NCBI RefSeq assembly: GCF_001179985.1 | Contig: NZ_CVSI01000058.1 | Location: forward strand, 62,001-126,000 | Direction: 5' to 3' | Length of the DNA stretch: 64,000 bases | DNA from: Candidatus Pelagibacter communis | GTDB lineage: Bacteria; Pseudomonadota; Alphaproteobacteria; Pelagibacterales; Pelagibacteraceae | In this document: positions 28,864-38,522 of the stretch, one piece after another | How positions within the stretch are numbered: position 1 is the first letter of the stretch | How the letters are laid out: every line of letters begins with the position of its first letter | The notes under the pieces: model-generated | Databases searched by the model: none | What the model was told of the DNA's origin: nothing | The model's input: only the letters and a program-made list of their open reading frames with translations | Program-made: the position numbers and the translations under genes

Positions 28864-30581
28864 ACATTTTCGACATTTATCTTAACAAAATTAAAAATAT
28901 AGTTACTAATAATTCCGCTAATTTAAAAATTCCTCAAAATTTATCAGGTATTAACGTAGATACAGCTCCTTCTAAATTTAAAGCTGATATTTCAACAAAT
29001 GTCTGCATGGTTCTTTCCTCATTAAATAAATTGCCACCAACTGAGATTTACAAACAACTTAATTTAGATGATCTACAAAACGATAAAGACATAGAAAATA
29101 TTGAGTTTGTTAAACCAGGTTTTGTTAATATAAAATTTGTTAAGAAATTCTGGAATACTTTTTTAACAAAAATGCTCAATGATCAAAAATATGGAGCAAG
29201 TCTTAAAAATGATAAAAAAAATTATTTACTGGAATTTGTTTCTGCTAATCCAACAGGCCCCTTACATGTAGGCCATTGTCGTGGTGCTATATATGGAGAT
29301 GCTTTGTGTAATCTTTTAAAATTTTGTGATCATAAAGTTACCAAAGAATATTATGTAAACGATCACGGTAATCAGATCAAAAACTTTTCTTTATCTGTAT
29401 ACTTTAGAATTAAGGAAAAATTATTTAACGAAGAATACCCTAAGGATGAAAATTTATATCCAGGAGATTACATAATTGAAATAGCAGAACAAATTATTAG
29501 TAAAAATTCTATTAAGAATTATGAAAATTATGAAAAAATTTCAGATGAACTCTCTAAATTGAGTGTTGTTGCTTCTTTAGAAATAATAAAAAAAAATCTA
29601 AATTCTTTAGGTGTTGTTCACGATAATTTTGTAAGTGAAAATAATATTATTAATTCAAAAGAAGTTGATGAAGCTATAGATAATTTAAAAAAGAACAATT
29701 TAGTATTTAAAGGCAAGATCGAGGCGCCTGAAGGTGAAGATAAGTCTAAATGGGTTGAAAGAGAGCAACTACTATTCAAATCTACAAATTATGGTGACGA
29801 TAAAGATAGAGCTTTAACAAAAAGTGATAATTCTTGGACATATTTTGCTGGCGATATTGCTTATCACAACAACAAATTAAAGAGAAATTTTGATGAATAC
29901 ATAAATATTCTTGGTGCAGACCATGCTGGTTATATTAAAAGAATTAATTCTGTTGTAGATGCTCTCTCTAATAAAAAGAAAAATCTAATTTGTAAAGTTA
30001 CTCAGCTTGTAAAATTGATTAAAGACGGCAAACCCTTCAAAATGTCAAAAAGAAAAGGTGATTATATAATTGTTGATGATTTAGTTAACGAGGTAGGTAA
30101 GGATGCAACTCGTTTTATAATGTTGAGTAGAAGTAATGATGTCCAATTAGAGTTTGATTTTGAAAAAGTTAAAGAAAAATCAAAAGATAACCCCCTCTAT
30201 TATGTTCAATATTGTTATGCAAGGATCTGTTCTGTTTTTAAAAATGCTGATGAAAAAATAGAAAATAACCTAACTGAAGTTGAAAAAAATTATGAATTTA
30301 ATGATGAAGAAATAAAAATAATAAATAAAATTTCTGAATGGCCTAAATGTGTAGAGGTATCCTCACAAAAACTAGAGCCACACAGAATACCTATCTATTT
30401 ATATCAACTGTCAGCTTTATTTCATTCATATTGGAACATGGGAAAAGATAATGAGTCAATGAGGTTCTTAGATAAGAGTAAAAAACTAAATAAAAACAAA
30501 GCGGTTCTATTAAATAGTGTTTTAAAAACTATTGGCACTGGAATGAAAATATTAGATGTAAATACGCCGGAAACCATGTAA
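28860..30581 (+). CDS. argS: Arginine--tRNA ligase
   Basis: Charges tRNA-Arg (class I synthetase). 573 residues: N-terminal additional domain, HIGH motif in SANPTGPLHVGHCRGA (about 125-140), KMSKS-type loop KPFKMSKRKGDYIIVDDL near 385, and DALR-type anticodon-binding domain (YVQYCYARICSVF). Length is typical. It is the second gene of a long tightly packed run from dgt to serS. Confidence 0.97.
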   Translation: MNIFDIYLNKIKNIVTNNSANLKIPQNLSGINVDTAPSKFKADISTNVCMVLSSLNKLPPTEIYKQLNLDDLQNDKDIENIEFVKPGFVNIKFVKKFWNTFLTKMLNDQKYGASLKNDKKNYLLEFVSANPTGPLHVGHCRGAIYGDALCNLLKFCDHKVTKEYYVNDHGNQIKNFSLSVYFRIKEKLFNEEYPKDENLYPGDYIIEIAEQIISKNSIKNYENYEKISDELSKLSVVASLEIIKKNLNSLGVVHDNFVSENNIINSKEVDEAIDNLKKNNLVFKGKIEAPEGEDKSKWVEREQLLFKSTNYGDDKDRALTKSDNSWTYFAGDIAYHNNKLKRNFDEYINILGADHAGYIKRINSVVDALSNKKKNLICKVTQLVKLIKDGKPFKMSKRKGDYIIVDDLVNEVGKDATRFIMLSRSNDVQLEFDFEKVKEKSKDNPLYYVQYCYARICSVFKNADEKIENNLTEVEKNYEFNDEEIKIINKISEWPKCVEVSSQKLEPHRIPIYLYQLSALFHSYWNMGKDNESMRFLDKSKKLNKNKAVLLNSVLKTIGTGMKILDVNTPETM

Positions 30582-30841
30582 TGATTAAAGAAATTAAATA
30601 TATTTTTTTCGTATTTATAATTTCTTTATTTATATTTTTTACTGTTAAATACTACATATCTGATGAGTTTGAAAAAAAGTATTATAAATCAATTAACAAT
30701 CTAGACTCTAAATTAGATTTAAAGAAAAATAGTTTAATAAAGTTAGATAGTGATACAGATAATATTATTGAATATATTGACGAAAAAGAAAACAAGGAAA
30801 AAAAATTATCATTTTGGGACCTGATCAAAAATGAAGATTAG
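30581..30841 (+). CDS. Small single-pass membrane protein (unknown)
   Basis: 86 residues. A hydrophobic helix (about residues 6-25) is followed by a charged Lys/Asp/Glu/Asn-rich tail with no recognisable domain. In many alphaproteobacteria the slot between argS and nagZ holds a larger SPOR-domain cell-envelope protein, so this may be a shortened relic or replacement; no SPOR repeat is visible. It overlaps argS by one base and nagZ by 11 bases, so it is translated with them. Function not recognised. Confidence 0.72.
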   Translation: MIKEIKYIFFVFIISLFIFFTVKYYISDEFEKKYYKSINNLDSKLDLKKNSLIKLDSDTDNIIEYIDEKENKEKKLSFWDLIKNED

Positions 30842-31805
30842 TCAAAAGAGGTCATTTATATCTGGTTTGAAGTCTACAAATTTGTCAAATAAAGAAATTT
30901 TATTTCTTAAAAAATATAAACCATGGGGAATAATATTGTTTGAGAGAAATATTAGGAGTTTAGATCAGACCAAAAAGCTGATCCAATCAATTAAAAAGAT
31001 ATTTAAAGATCAAAACTATCCCATTCTTATTGATGAAGAAGGAGGAAGAGTTAATAGACTAAAAAAAATAATAGACACCAAATTACATTCTTCGAAATTT
31101 TTTGGTGATATGTATAAAAAAGATAAAAAAAAATCACTTCTTTATTATAAAATTTACATTGATCAAATAAGCTATTTATTAAACAACTTAGGCATAAATA
31201 TTAATACTGTGCCTGTTCTGGATATAGCTCGAGAAAAAACTTCTAAAGTAATAGGTGACAGATCATTTTCGAAAAATAAAAAAATAGTTAATATTTTTGG
31301 TAATTTTACGATCGATCAATTTCATAAGAATAATATAGCAACTGTAATTAAACATATACCAGGTCACGGCCTAGGCAAAGTTGACTCACACTACAAACTA
31401 CCAATTATAAACAATAGTAATCAATATTTACTTAAAAATGATTTTTTGACGTTTAAAAATAAAAACTCTCTTTTTGCTATGACTGGTCATTTACTTTTTA
31501 AAAAAATTGATAATCTAAATTCTGTAACTCATTCAAAAAAAATAATTAAATTAATAAGAAATAAAATAAATTTTAAAAATTTAATAATGTCAGACGATAT
31601 ATCAATGAAAGCTCTACCATATGGTATTAAAAATAATGTTATTAAAGCATTTACCGCAGGTTGTGATTTAGTTTTACATTGTAATGCTAATTTAAAAGAA
31701 ATGCATATAGTTGCAGAAAATTCACCAAAATTGAGTAAATTTATAATAAAAATTACAAATAAATATTATAAGCTAGTGTCCAATGGAGAATCAAGATTCA
31801 ACTAA
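30831..31805 (+). CDS. nagZ: Beta-N-acetylhexosaminidase NagZ
   Basis: Cytoplasmic glycoside hydrolase family 3 enzyme that removes GlcNAc from anhydro-muropeptides in peptidoglycan recycling. 324 residues. Key motifs: LIDEEGGRVNRLKK (about residues 64-77), GDRSFSKN, the NagZ signature KHIPGHGLGKVDSHYKLP (catalytic His within PGHGL...DSH), and the nucleophile Asp in MSDDISMKAL. It overlaps scpA by 23 bases. Confidence 0.93.
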   Translation: MKISQKRSFISGLKSTNLSNKEILFLKKYKPWGIILFERNIRSLDQTKKLIQSIKKIFKDQNYPILIDEEGGRVNRLKKIIDTKLHSSKFFGDMYKKDKKKSLLYYKIYIDQISYLLNNLGININTVPVLDIAREKTSKVIGDRSFSKNKKIVNIFGNFTIDQFHKNNIATVIKHIPGHGLGKVDSHYKLPIINNSNQYLLKNDFLTFKNKNSLFAMTGHLLFKKIDNLNSVTHSKKIIKLIRNKINFKNLIMSDDISMKALPYGIKNNVIKAFTAGCDLVLHCNANLKEMHIVAENSPKLSKFIIKITNKYYKLVSNGESRFN

Positions 31806-32520
31806 TACTTTTCAGGTAAATCTAGATCAATTTAATGGTCCTTTAGATTTACTTTTAGATTTAGCAAAATCTCAAAAAGTTAATTTAGAAAACATATCAA
31901 TTACTTTATTGGCTGATCAATTTTTAGAATATATTAATAAGGTTAAAGATATTAATTTAGATATTGCATCAGAATATTTAGTTATGGCAACTTGGCTTGC
32001 GTATTTAAAATCAAAATTACTACTTCCAATAACTGATGAAGAAGAGTTTAAAGTTCATGAAGTTGCTGAAAGATTAAAATTACAATTAAAAAAATTAGAA
32101 TTAATAAGATTACTGTCTGATCAAATGCTTAAGAGAAAAAGACTTGGAAAAGATATCTTTGTAAGAGGTATTAAAGGTAGAATTCGTTCTATTTATAGTT
32201 CTACATATAAATTATCTTTATACGAACTTCTAAAAACTTATTCTGCAATTGTCATGCAAAAGGATTTTCAAAGAATGAATATTCCCAAATTACCAGTTTG
32301 CACAACAGAAGAAGGTATAAAATTAATTAAAAGCATTATAAAAAAACTAGAAGATTGGAAAAACCTTGAGGACATTATTCCAAAAGCCTTTAAAAAATCA
32401 AATTTAAAAAAAACTGGACGTGCTAGTATTTTTGCTGGATCATTAGAATTAGTAAAAGAGGGGACTGTTATTTTAAAACAAGACAAATTATTTGATGAGA
32501 TTTATATTAAACAAAAATGA
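31783..32520 (+). CDS. scpA: Segregation and condensation protein A
   Basis: Kleisin subunit of the SMC-ScpAB chromosome-condensation complex. 245 residues. The N-terminal conserved block FNGPLDLLLDLAKSQKVNLE and EYLVMATWLAYLKSKLLLP are typical, followed by a variable middle and a C-terminal winged-helix part. It overlaps nagZ by 23 bases and scpB by four (ATGA). Confidence 0.94.
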   Translation: MENQDSTNTFQVNLDQFNGPLDLLLDLAKSQKVNLENISITLLADQFLEYINKVKDINLDIASEYLVMATWLAYLKSKLLLPITDEEEFKVHEVAERLKLQLKKLELIRLLSDQMLKRKRLGKDIFVRGIKGRIRSIYSSTYKLSLYELLKTYSAIVMQKDFQRMNIPKLPVCTTEEGIKLIKSIIKKLEDWKNLEDIIPKAFKKSNLKKTGRASIFAGSLELVKEGTVILKQDKLFDEIYIKQK

Positions 32521-33212
32521 AGAACGAAAAGAAAAAAAATAACGTAATTTCATTTCCAGGCCAATTATCTACTGGAGAGAGGGAAGTTGAAGCTATTTTA
32601 TTTGCTGCAGTAGAACCTTTAGAAATAGAAACCATAGAAGATAGAATTTCAAAAAAAATTGATGTTAAGAAAATTTTAAAAAAATTAGAAGATGTTTATA
32701 AAAATAGGGGAATTAATTTAGTTTGCATTTCAAATAAATGGTCATTTAGAACAGCATCAAATTTGTCGTCTTTAATGTCCAAACAAAAAACAGTTGAGAA
32801 AAAACTTTCCAAAGCTGCTATTGAGACACTATCAATTATTGTATATCACCAGCCGGTAACTAGAGCTGAAATAGAAGAAATTAGAGGTGTTGCTTTTGGT
32901 ACAAATACTCTTGATATTCTAATGGAACTTAATTGGGTAAAACCAATGGGCAGAAAAGAAATTCCTGGGAAACCAATACAGTATGGAACTACAGAGGATT
33001 TTTTGAGCCATTTTAATTTGCAAAAATTGTCTGATTTACCAACCGTTGATGAACTAGGATCAGCAGGATTGATTGACAGCTCAACTATTGACTCATCTAT
33101 ATTTGGAACTGGAAAATTTTACAAAGAAAAACAAGATGAGAAAAAAGAAAATATTTATTCTAATATTGATGAAATGCTCAATAGCACCTTAAATGATGAC
33201 GCTAAAGAGTAA
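32517..33212 (+). CDS. scpB: Segregation and condensation protein B
   Basis: Winged-helix partner of ScpA in the SMC complex. 231 residues with EREVEAILFAAVEPLEIETI near residue 21, KLSKAAIETLSIIVYHQPVTRAEIEEIRGV (about 100-129; typical ScpB core) and an acidic/Lys-rich C-terminal tail. It overlaps scpA by four bases. A 43-base gap follows before tatA. Confidence 0.94.
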   Translation: MKNEKKKNNVISFPGQLSTGEREVEAILFAAVEPLEIETIEDRISKKIDVKKILKKLEDVYKNRGINLVCISNKWSFRTASNLSSLMSKQKTVEKKLSKAAIETLSIIVYHQPVTRAEIEEIRGVAFGTNTLDILMELNWVKPMGRKEIPGKPIQYGTTEDFLSHFNLQKLSDLPTVDELGSAGLIDSSTIDSSIFGTGKFYKEKQDEKKENIYSNIDEMLNSTLNDDAKE

Positions 33213-33255
33213 AATTCTACTTTAAAATCAGCTACAAAGAGGTTATATATAATTT

Positions 33256-33468
33256 ATGAGTATAGGTTTTTGGCAAATTGCAATCGTAGTTATCTTAGTA
33301 GTTCTTCTTTTTGGAAGAGGAAAAATTTCAAGCTTAATGGGAGATGTTGCAAAAGGCATTAAGAGTTTTAAAAAAGGGATGGCTACTGATCCTGGTGATG
33401 AAAAACCAAAAAATATTTCAGAAAATACTGAAGACAACAACAATCAAGACTCTCCAAATAAAGAATAA
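33256..33468 (+). CDS. tatA: Sec-independent translocase subunit TatA
   Basis: Pore-forming subunit of the twin-arginine translocase. 70 residues: an N-terminal membrane helix (about 4-20), the FGRGK hinge (residues 24-28), an amphipathic helix ([17 protein letters not shown]) and an acidic, Asn-rich tail. It is two bases from tatB, and tatB overlaps tatC, so this is a complete tatABC set. Confidence 0.94.
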   Translation: MSIGFWQIAIVVILVVLLFGRGKISSLMGDVAKGIKSFKKGMATDPGDEKPKNISENTEDNNNQDSPNKE

Positions 33469-33470
33469 AA

Positions 33471-33725
33471 ATGCCACAAATTGGCTGGCTAGAACTTATT
33501 ATAATAATCGGTCTTTCAATTGTAATAATTGGGCCTAAAGATTTTCCTGTCGTGTTGAAAAAAATTGGATCTTGGTTTGGTTCTGTAAAAAGATACGTAA
33601 GTAACTTGCAAAACGAAATGACAAATTTGGAGGAAAACAGTATTGAGATTAATAATCAAACCTTTGACATAAATAATCCAAGTGAAAATGAAGAAAAAAA
33701 AGTAGATAAAAATGAAGGAAAATAA
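33471..33725 (+). CDS. tatB: Sec-independent translocase subunit TatB
   Basis: Receptor-complex subunit of the Tat system. 84 residues, short for TatB (often 120-180), with an N-terminal helix IGWLELIIIIGLSIVIIGPK (Glu near residue 8 and the GP hinge) and an amphipathic helix. The charged tail has been reduced. It overlaps tatC by 14 bases. Confidence 0.9.
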   Translation: MPQIGWLELIIIIGLSIVIIGPKDFPVVLKKIGSWFGSVKRYVSNLQNEMTNLEENSIEINNQTFDINNPSENEEKKVDKNEGK

Positions 33726-34476
33726 AGAAGAGGGATTCATAAGTCATTTAACTGAATTAAGAAAAAGATTAATTCACTCCTTTATATTTTTAACTATTTT
33801 ATTTGTTGTATGTTACATTTTTTCTGAAGAGATTTATGGTTTTCTAGTTTCGCCTTATGCAGAAGCGGTTAAAGATAGTCAAATAGAAAGAAGATTAATA
33901 TTTACTGCGTTACAAGAAACTTTTTTAACTTATATCAAGGTTGCTTTTTTTGCAGCATTCTTTTTAACTTGTCCATATATTTTAATTCAAATATGGAAAT
34001 TCATTGCACCGGGTCTGTATGAGCATGAAAAATCTGCTTTAATGCCTTATCTGGTTCTTACACCAATTCTTTTTTTATTAGGTGGAATGCTTGTTTATTA
34101 TTTAATAATGCCTCTTGCTATTAAATTTTTTCTTTCTTTTGAAAGCACTGGTTTAACAACAGCCCTACCTATACAGCTTGAAGCTAAAGTTAATGAATAC
34201 TTATCATTAGTTATGAAGTTAATATTTGCTTTTGGTATAAGCTTTCAGCTTCCAGTTATTCTATCTTTATTAGCAAGAATTGGATTTATTGATTCGATTT
34301 TTTTAAGAGAGAGACGTAAATATGTTGTGATTATTATTTTTGCCGTTGCAGCTGTACTGACTCCGCCAGATCCTGTCACTCAAATTGGATTAGCGGTTCC
34401 ATTGTTATTATTGTATGAATTATCAATAATATCTGTAAAAGTTATAGAAAAAAAGGCAGAAAAAAAAGATGCATGA
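33712..34476 (+). CDS. tatC: Sec-independent translocase subunit TatC
   Basis: Six-helix core of the Tat receptor that recognises the twin-arginine signal. 254 residues with the N-terminal FISHLTELRKRLIHS (Glu of the signal-binding site, about residue 14) and FAAFFLTCPYILIQIWKFIAPGLYEHEK. It overlaps serS by eight bases. Confidence 0.96.
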   Translation: MKENKEEGFISHLTELRKRLIHSFIFLTILFVVCYIFSEEIYGFLVSPYAEAVKDSQIERRLIFTALQETFLTYIKVAFFAAFFLTCPYILIQIWKFIAPGLYEHEKSALMPYLVLTPILFLLGGMLVYYLIMPLAIKFFLSFESTGLTTALPIQLEAKVNEYLSLVMKLIFAFGISFQLPVILSLLARIGFIDSIFLRERRKYVVIIIFAVAAVLTPPDPVTQIGLAVPLLLLYELSIISVKVIEKKAEKKDA

Positions 34477-35728
34477 TATTAAATATATTAGAAATAATTT
34501 TTCTGAATTTAAAAAACAAGTAAATAATAGGAATACAGAAGTTAATCTTGATAAAATTTTAGAATTAGACACCAAAAACAGATCTTTGATACAAGAAAAA
34601 GAAAAACTTGAATCAGAAAAAAAAACCCTTTCAAAACAAAATGACAAAAGTTTATTTGCAAAATCGAAAGATTTATCTAAAAAAATTGATAAAATTAGTG
34701 AAGATCAATTAAATGAAAGGAAAAAGCTAAATCAAATTTTATCTCAAATTCCCAATATAGCTCTTGAAGATGTACCTGTTGGCAAAGATGAAAAATCTAA
34801 TAAAGAAATAAAGAAAAGTGGCAACATTCCTAATTTTAAATTTAAACCTAAATCACATTACGAATTAGGTGAAAATTTGAATATGCTTGATTTTGAACTA
34901 GCAACCAAGACAACTGGATCAAGATTTGTATTTGTTAAAGATAAATTAGCTCAATTGGAAAGAGCAATATCAAATTTTATGATTGATACACATATAAATG
35001 AAAATGGTTATAAAGAAATTTCCCCGCCATTATTTGCAAGTGAAAATAGTATGTTTGGAACAGGACAAATGCCAAAATTCGAGGATGATCAATTTGAAAT
35101 AAAACTTGATAATAAATCTGGAAGAAAATTTCTAATACCAACTGCTGAAGTAATATTAACGAATATGGTTAATGATACCATACTAAATCATTCTGATTTA
35201 CCTTTAAGATTTGTTGCATCAACACCATGTTTTAGAAAAGAAGCTGGGAGTTACGGAAAAGACACCAAAGGCATGATAAGGCAGCATCAATTTTATAAAG
35301 TTGAGTTAGTTAGCATTGTTGACCCAGTTAATTGTAAAGATGAACTTGAAAGGATGACTAGTTCAGCTTGTAAAATATTAGATAAACTTAAATTACCTTA
35401 CAGAGTAATAAAACTTTGCACAGGAGATATGGGTTTTAGCGCCCAAAAAACTTATGATATAGAAGTATGGCTACCATCAGAAAATATTTATAGAGAAATT
35501 TCTAGCTGCTCTACATGTGGAACTTTTCAGGCTAGAAGAATGAAAGCTAGATTTAAAAAATCTAATAATGAAAAAGAATTCTTAGGCACTCTAAATGGTA
35601 GCGGTCTTGCAGTAGGGAGAACTTTGATTGCAATATTAGAAAACTATCAGCAAGAGGATGGGTCTATTCTAATTCCTGATATTCTAAGACCATATATGAA
35701 CAATTTAGAAGTTATTTCTAAGATTTAG
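34469..35728 (+). CDS. serS: Serine--tRNA ligase
   Basis: Charges tRNA-Ser and tRNA-Sec-type tRNAs (class II). 419 residues: an N-terminal long coiled-coil arm (about residues 30-100, very Lys/Glu rich) that contacts the tRNA, then the class II core with motif 2 FRKEAGSYGKDTKGMIRQHQF and motif 3 NGSGLAVGRTLIAILENYQ. The arm has normal length. It ends the dgt-serS run. yajC starts 54 bases later behind its own promoter-like sequence. Confidence 0.97.
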   Translation: MHDIKYIRNNFSEFKKQVNNRNTEVNLDKILELDTKNRSLIQEKEKLESEKKTLSKQNDKSLFAKSKDLSKKIDKISEDQLNERKKLNQILSQIPNIALEDVPVGKDEKSNKEIKKSGNIPNFKFKPKSHYELGENLNMLDFELATKTTGSRFVFVKDKLAQLERAISNFMIDTHINENGYKEISPPLFASENSMFGTGQMPKFEDDQFEIKLDNKSGRKFLIPTAEVILTNMVNDTILNHSDLPLRFVASTPCFRKEAGSYGKDTKGMIRQHQFYKVELVSIVDPVNCKDELERMTSSACKILDKLKLPYRVIKLCTGDMGFSAQKTYDIEVWLPSENIYREISSCSTCGTFQARRMKARFKKSNNEKEFLGTLNGSGLAVGRTLIAILENYQQEDGSILIPDILRPYMNNLEVISKI

Positions 35729-35730
35729 AG

Positions 35731-35757
35731 TTGTTAAAATAATATTAATGGTATAAT
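35731..35757 (+). promoter_or_regulatory. Promoter-like sequence before yajC
   Basis: A consensus -10 box TATAAT (35752-35757) preceded by TTGTTA (35731-35736) at a slightly short 15-base spacing, in the gap between serS and yajC. It could serve yajC-secD-secF. Confidence 0.5.
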
Positions 35758-35781
35758 AGGTACTTTAACAAAATTTAATTT

Positions 35782-36069
35782 ATGTCAGAGTCTGGAATAG
35801 CACAACTAATACCTTTAATACTAATTTTTATAATTTTTTATTTCTTTTTAATTAGGCCACAGCAAAAAAAAGTAAAAGAACATAAAGTCATGGTAGAAGG
35901 TTTAAAACGTGGCGACAAAGTAATTACTTCAGGTGGTATAGTTGGTACAGTAGAAAGAATTATAGAAAACGATAGAGCAGAAATACTTATAGCAGACAAT
36001 GTAAAAGTTGAAGTGATCAAATCTACAGGCGTACAAGCCTTGATTAGTGGAACAGAACCAAAAAAATAG
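35782..36069 (+). CDS. yajC: Sec translocon accessory subunit YajC
   Basis: Small membrane partner of SecDF in the holo-translocon. 95 residues: one helix (about 8-24, LIPLILIFIIFYFFLIRPQ), then the conserved FLIRPQQKKVKEHKVMVEGLKRGDKVITSGGIVGTV region. It directly precedes secD and secF, the normal order. Confidence 0.96.
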   Translation: MSESGIAQLIPLILIFIIFYFFLIRPQQKKVKEHKVMVEGLKRGDKVITSGGIVGTVERIIENDRAEILIADNVKVEVIKSTGVQALISGTEPKK

Positions 36070-36078
36070 TCAATTTAA

Positions 36079-37632
36079 GTGTTATATTTTTCGAGATTAA
36101 AAATAATTTCAATAATAGTTTTTTGTCTTTCTTTAATATTTTTTAGTATTTCTAACTTTATTAATAACGAGGATTTCTTTTTGAAAAAAAAAGTAAACCT
36201 TGGTCTTGATTTGCAAGGTGGATCATATTTACTTTTGGAAGTAGATAAAAACCCGGTAATTAATCAAACTCTTCAATCAAAACTTACACAAGTACGTAAT
36301 TATTTTAAAAAAAAAGAAATAAAAACTTTTGATTATAAATTAGGAAAACAAAAAGTTTTATTTAAGTCAGATACAAATGATCAAGAAAAAATATTAGAAT
36401 TATTTAAAGATGATAATGAATTAAATCCTTATTTTGATGTTTACAAATCCAATCAATACAATGTTGAATTAATTGATAATATATTTGAATTAACTCTTAC
36501 AAAATACGGTATTATTGAAATTGAGCAATCTTTGTTAGATCAAGCAATAGAGATTGTTAGAAAAAGAGTAGATGAGGTTGGTACTAATGAACCTAGTATT
36601 ACAAAAAGTGGCTCAAATAGAATTGCTGTAGAGTTACCCGGTTTAGATAATCCTGATAGAATAAAATCATTATTAGGAAGAACTGCAAATTTAACATTTA
36701 GATTTGTAACTCAAAATACCGACGCCTCTTTTGGCTCAGAAAAATTAAAAAATCTTGATACAGGTGAAGAACTGAATGTTAGTAAAAGAATTATTATAAG
36801 TGGTGACAATTTAATAGATGCTAAACCTCAGATGGACAATATTAATAATGAAACGGTTGTAAGTTTTACTTTAGATAGGTTAGGTGCAAGAAAATTTGGA
36901 AGAGCTACAAAAAACGGAATTGGTAAACAATTAGCAATAGTATTAGATAATCAGATTATTAGTGCACCTGTAATTAGAGATGTAATTGCAAGCGGATCAG
37001 GTCAAATTTCAGGTGGATTTACATTCCAGTCAGCAACTGACCTTGCATTATTACTTAGATCAGGTGCTTTGCCAGCGCCTTTAGATATAATTGAAGAGCG
37101 AACTGTTGGACCAGATTTAGGAGAGGACTCTATTAAAGCTGGAGTTTTATCTCTGATAATTGGATTTATTTTAGTGATTTTGTATATGATTTATAAGTAT
37201 AGGTTATTTGGCTTAATTTCAAATTTTGCTCTAATAATAAATTTATTAATGTTACTTGGTTTCTTAACCATATTTGAAGCTACATTAACTTTACCCGGTA
37301 TCGCTGGCATTATTCTTACAGTTGGTATGGCTGTTGATGCTAACGTTTTGATTTTTGAGAGAATTAAGGAAGAATTAAAAAAAGAAAAAAATAAAGTAAT
37401 TGCATTTGATAACGGATACACATTATCAAGAACCGCCATCCTAGATGCAAATATAACAACAATAATTGCAGCATTAATTCTATTTGTTTTTGGCTCTGGT
37501 CCTGTAAAGGGCTTTTCTGTAACACTATCAATTGGAATTTTAACAACATTATTCTCCGTTTATTACATTGCGCGATTACTTACATCTCTTTATGTGATGA
37601 AAAATAAAAATAATGAGGTGACAATTAAATGA
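36079..37632 (+). CDS. secD: Protein translocase subunit SecD
   Basis: Large subunit of the SecDF pump that pulls exported proteins across the membrane using the proton-motive force. 517 residues beginning with GTG ten bases after yajC. N-terminal helix, KKVNLGLDLQGGSYLL (D1 motif), periplasmic P1 domain, then a block of membrane helices with LGEDSIKAGVLSLIIGF and VGMAVDANVLIFERIKEE (D4, Asp). No strong ribosome-binding site is seen, so the exact start is less certain. It overlaps secF by four bases. Confidence 0.95.
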   Translation: MLYFSRLKIISIIVFCLSLIFFSISNFINNEDFFLKKKVNLGLDLQGGSYLLLEVDKNPVINQTLQSKLTQVRNYFKKKEIKTFDYKLGKQKVLFKSDTNDQEKILELFKDDNELNPYFDVYKSNQYNVELIDNIFELTLTKYGIIEIEQSLLDQAIEIVRKRVDEVGTNEPSITKSGSNRIAVELPGLDNPDRIKSLLGRTANLTFRFVTQNTDASFGSEKLKNLDTGEELNVSKRIIISGDNLIDAKPQMDNINNETVVSFTLDRLGARKFGRATKNGIGKQLAIVLDNQIISAPVIRDVIASGSGQISGGFTFQSATDLALLLRSGALPAPLDIIEERTVGPDLGEDSIKAGVLSLIIGFILVILYMIYKYRLFGLISNFALIINLLMLLGFLTIFEATLTLPGIAGIILTVGMAVDANVLIFERIKEELKKEKNKVIAFDNGYTLSRTAILDANITTIIAALILFVFGSGPVKGFSVTLSIGILTTLFSVYYIARLLTSLYVMKNKNNEVTIK

Positions 37633-38522
37633 CCGGAAAATACTTGTTTAACAAATATTATAATTTATCAAATATTATTTCATTAATATTATTCATAATA
37701 TCTATTTTCTTTCTGATATTTAAGGGATTAAATTATGGTGTAGATTTTAAAGGAGGAACTTTAATTGAATTAAGATCGGATAATACTAATTATAAAACTG
37801 AAGATATAAGAGGAGCGTTCAATAAACTTAATTTAGATGATCTTTCTGTAAAAAAATTTGGTGCTGAAGGTGATTATGTAATTAAATTTAAAAGATCAGA
37901 TCTTAATGAACCTGATTTTATTAAAAATTTAAAAAATGATTTGGATAATTATCTTGAGGATTACAGTTTTAGACGAGTTGAAAATGTTGGACCAAAAGTA
38001 AGTGCAGAACTATTGCAAGATGGTGTAACTGCGATAGCAATAGCATTGGCTGCTATGTTAATTTATATTTGGTTTAGATTTGAATGGCAATTCAGCATTG
38101 GTGCAATAGTAGCTATATTCCATGATGTTATAATAACACTTGGTATATTTTCTCTTTTAAGTTTAGAAATTAATTTGTCAATTGTGGCTGCCGTACTAAC
38201 AATCGTTGGTTATTCGATGAACGATACTGTTGTAATTTTCGATAGAGTAAGAGAAAACTTAAAAAAATATGCAGATATAAAAATTTTTGATTTAACGAAT
38301 TTATCTATTAATGAAACATTATCTAGAACCTTAATAACATCAGTCACGACACTTTTAGCACTCTTATCTATTTTCTTTTTTGGAGGAGAAATCCTTAAAG
38401 GTTTTTCTTTTGCAATGATCCTTGGCGTTATACTTGGAACTTACTCATCTATATTTATTGCAAATCCAGTACTTGTTTACTTTAAGGTATCTCAAAAAAC
38501 TTTGATTAAAGAGGAAGATTAA
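37629..38522 (+). CDS. secF: Protein translocase subunit SecF
   Basis: Small subunit of SecDF. 297 residues: an N-terminal helix followed by NYGVDFKGGTLIELR, a short periplasmic domain, then membrane helices with VGPKVSAELLQDG and TIVGYSMNDTVVIFDRVREN. It overlaps secD by four bases, and its stop shares a TTAA with the facing puuD-like gene. Confidence 0.96.
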   Translation: MTGKYLFNKYYNLSNIISLILFIISIFFLIFKGLNYGVDFKGGTLIELRSDNTNYKTEDIRGAFNKLNLDDLSVKKFGAEGDYVIKFKRSDLNEPDFIKNLKNDLDNYLEDYSFRRVENVGPKVSAELLQDGVTAIAIALAAMLIYIWFRFEWQFSIGAIVAIFHDVIITLGIFSLLSLEINLSIVAAVLTIVGYSMNDTVVIFDRVRENLKKYADIKIFDLTNLSINETLSRTLITSVTTLLALLSIFFFGGEILKGFSFAMILGVILGTYSSIFIANPVLVYFKVSQKTLIKEED

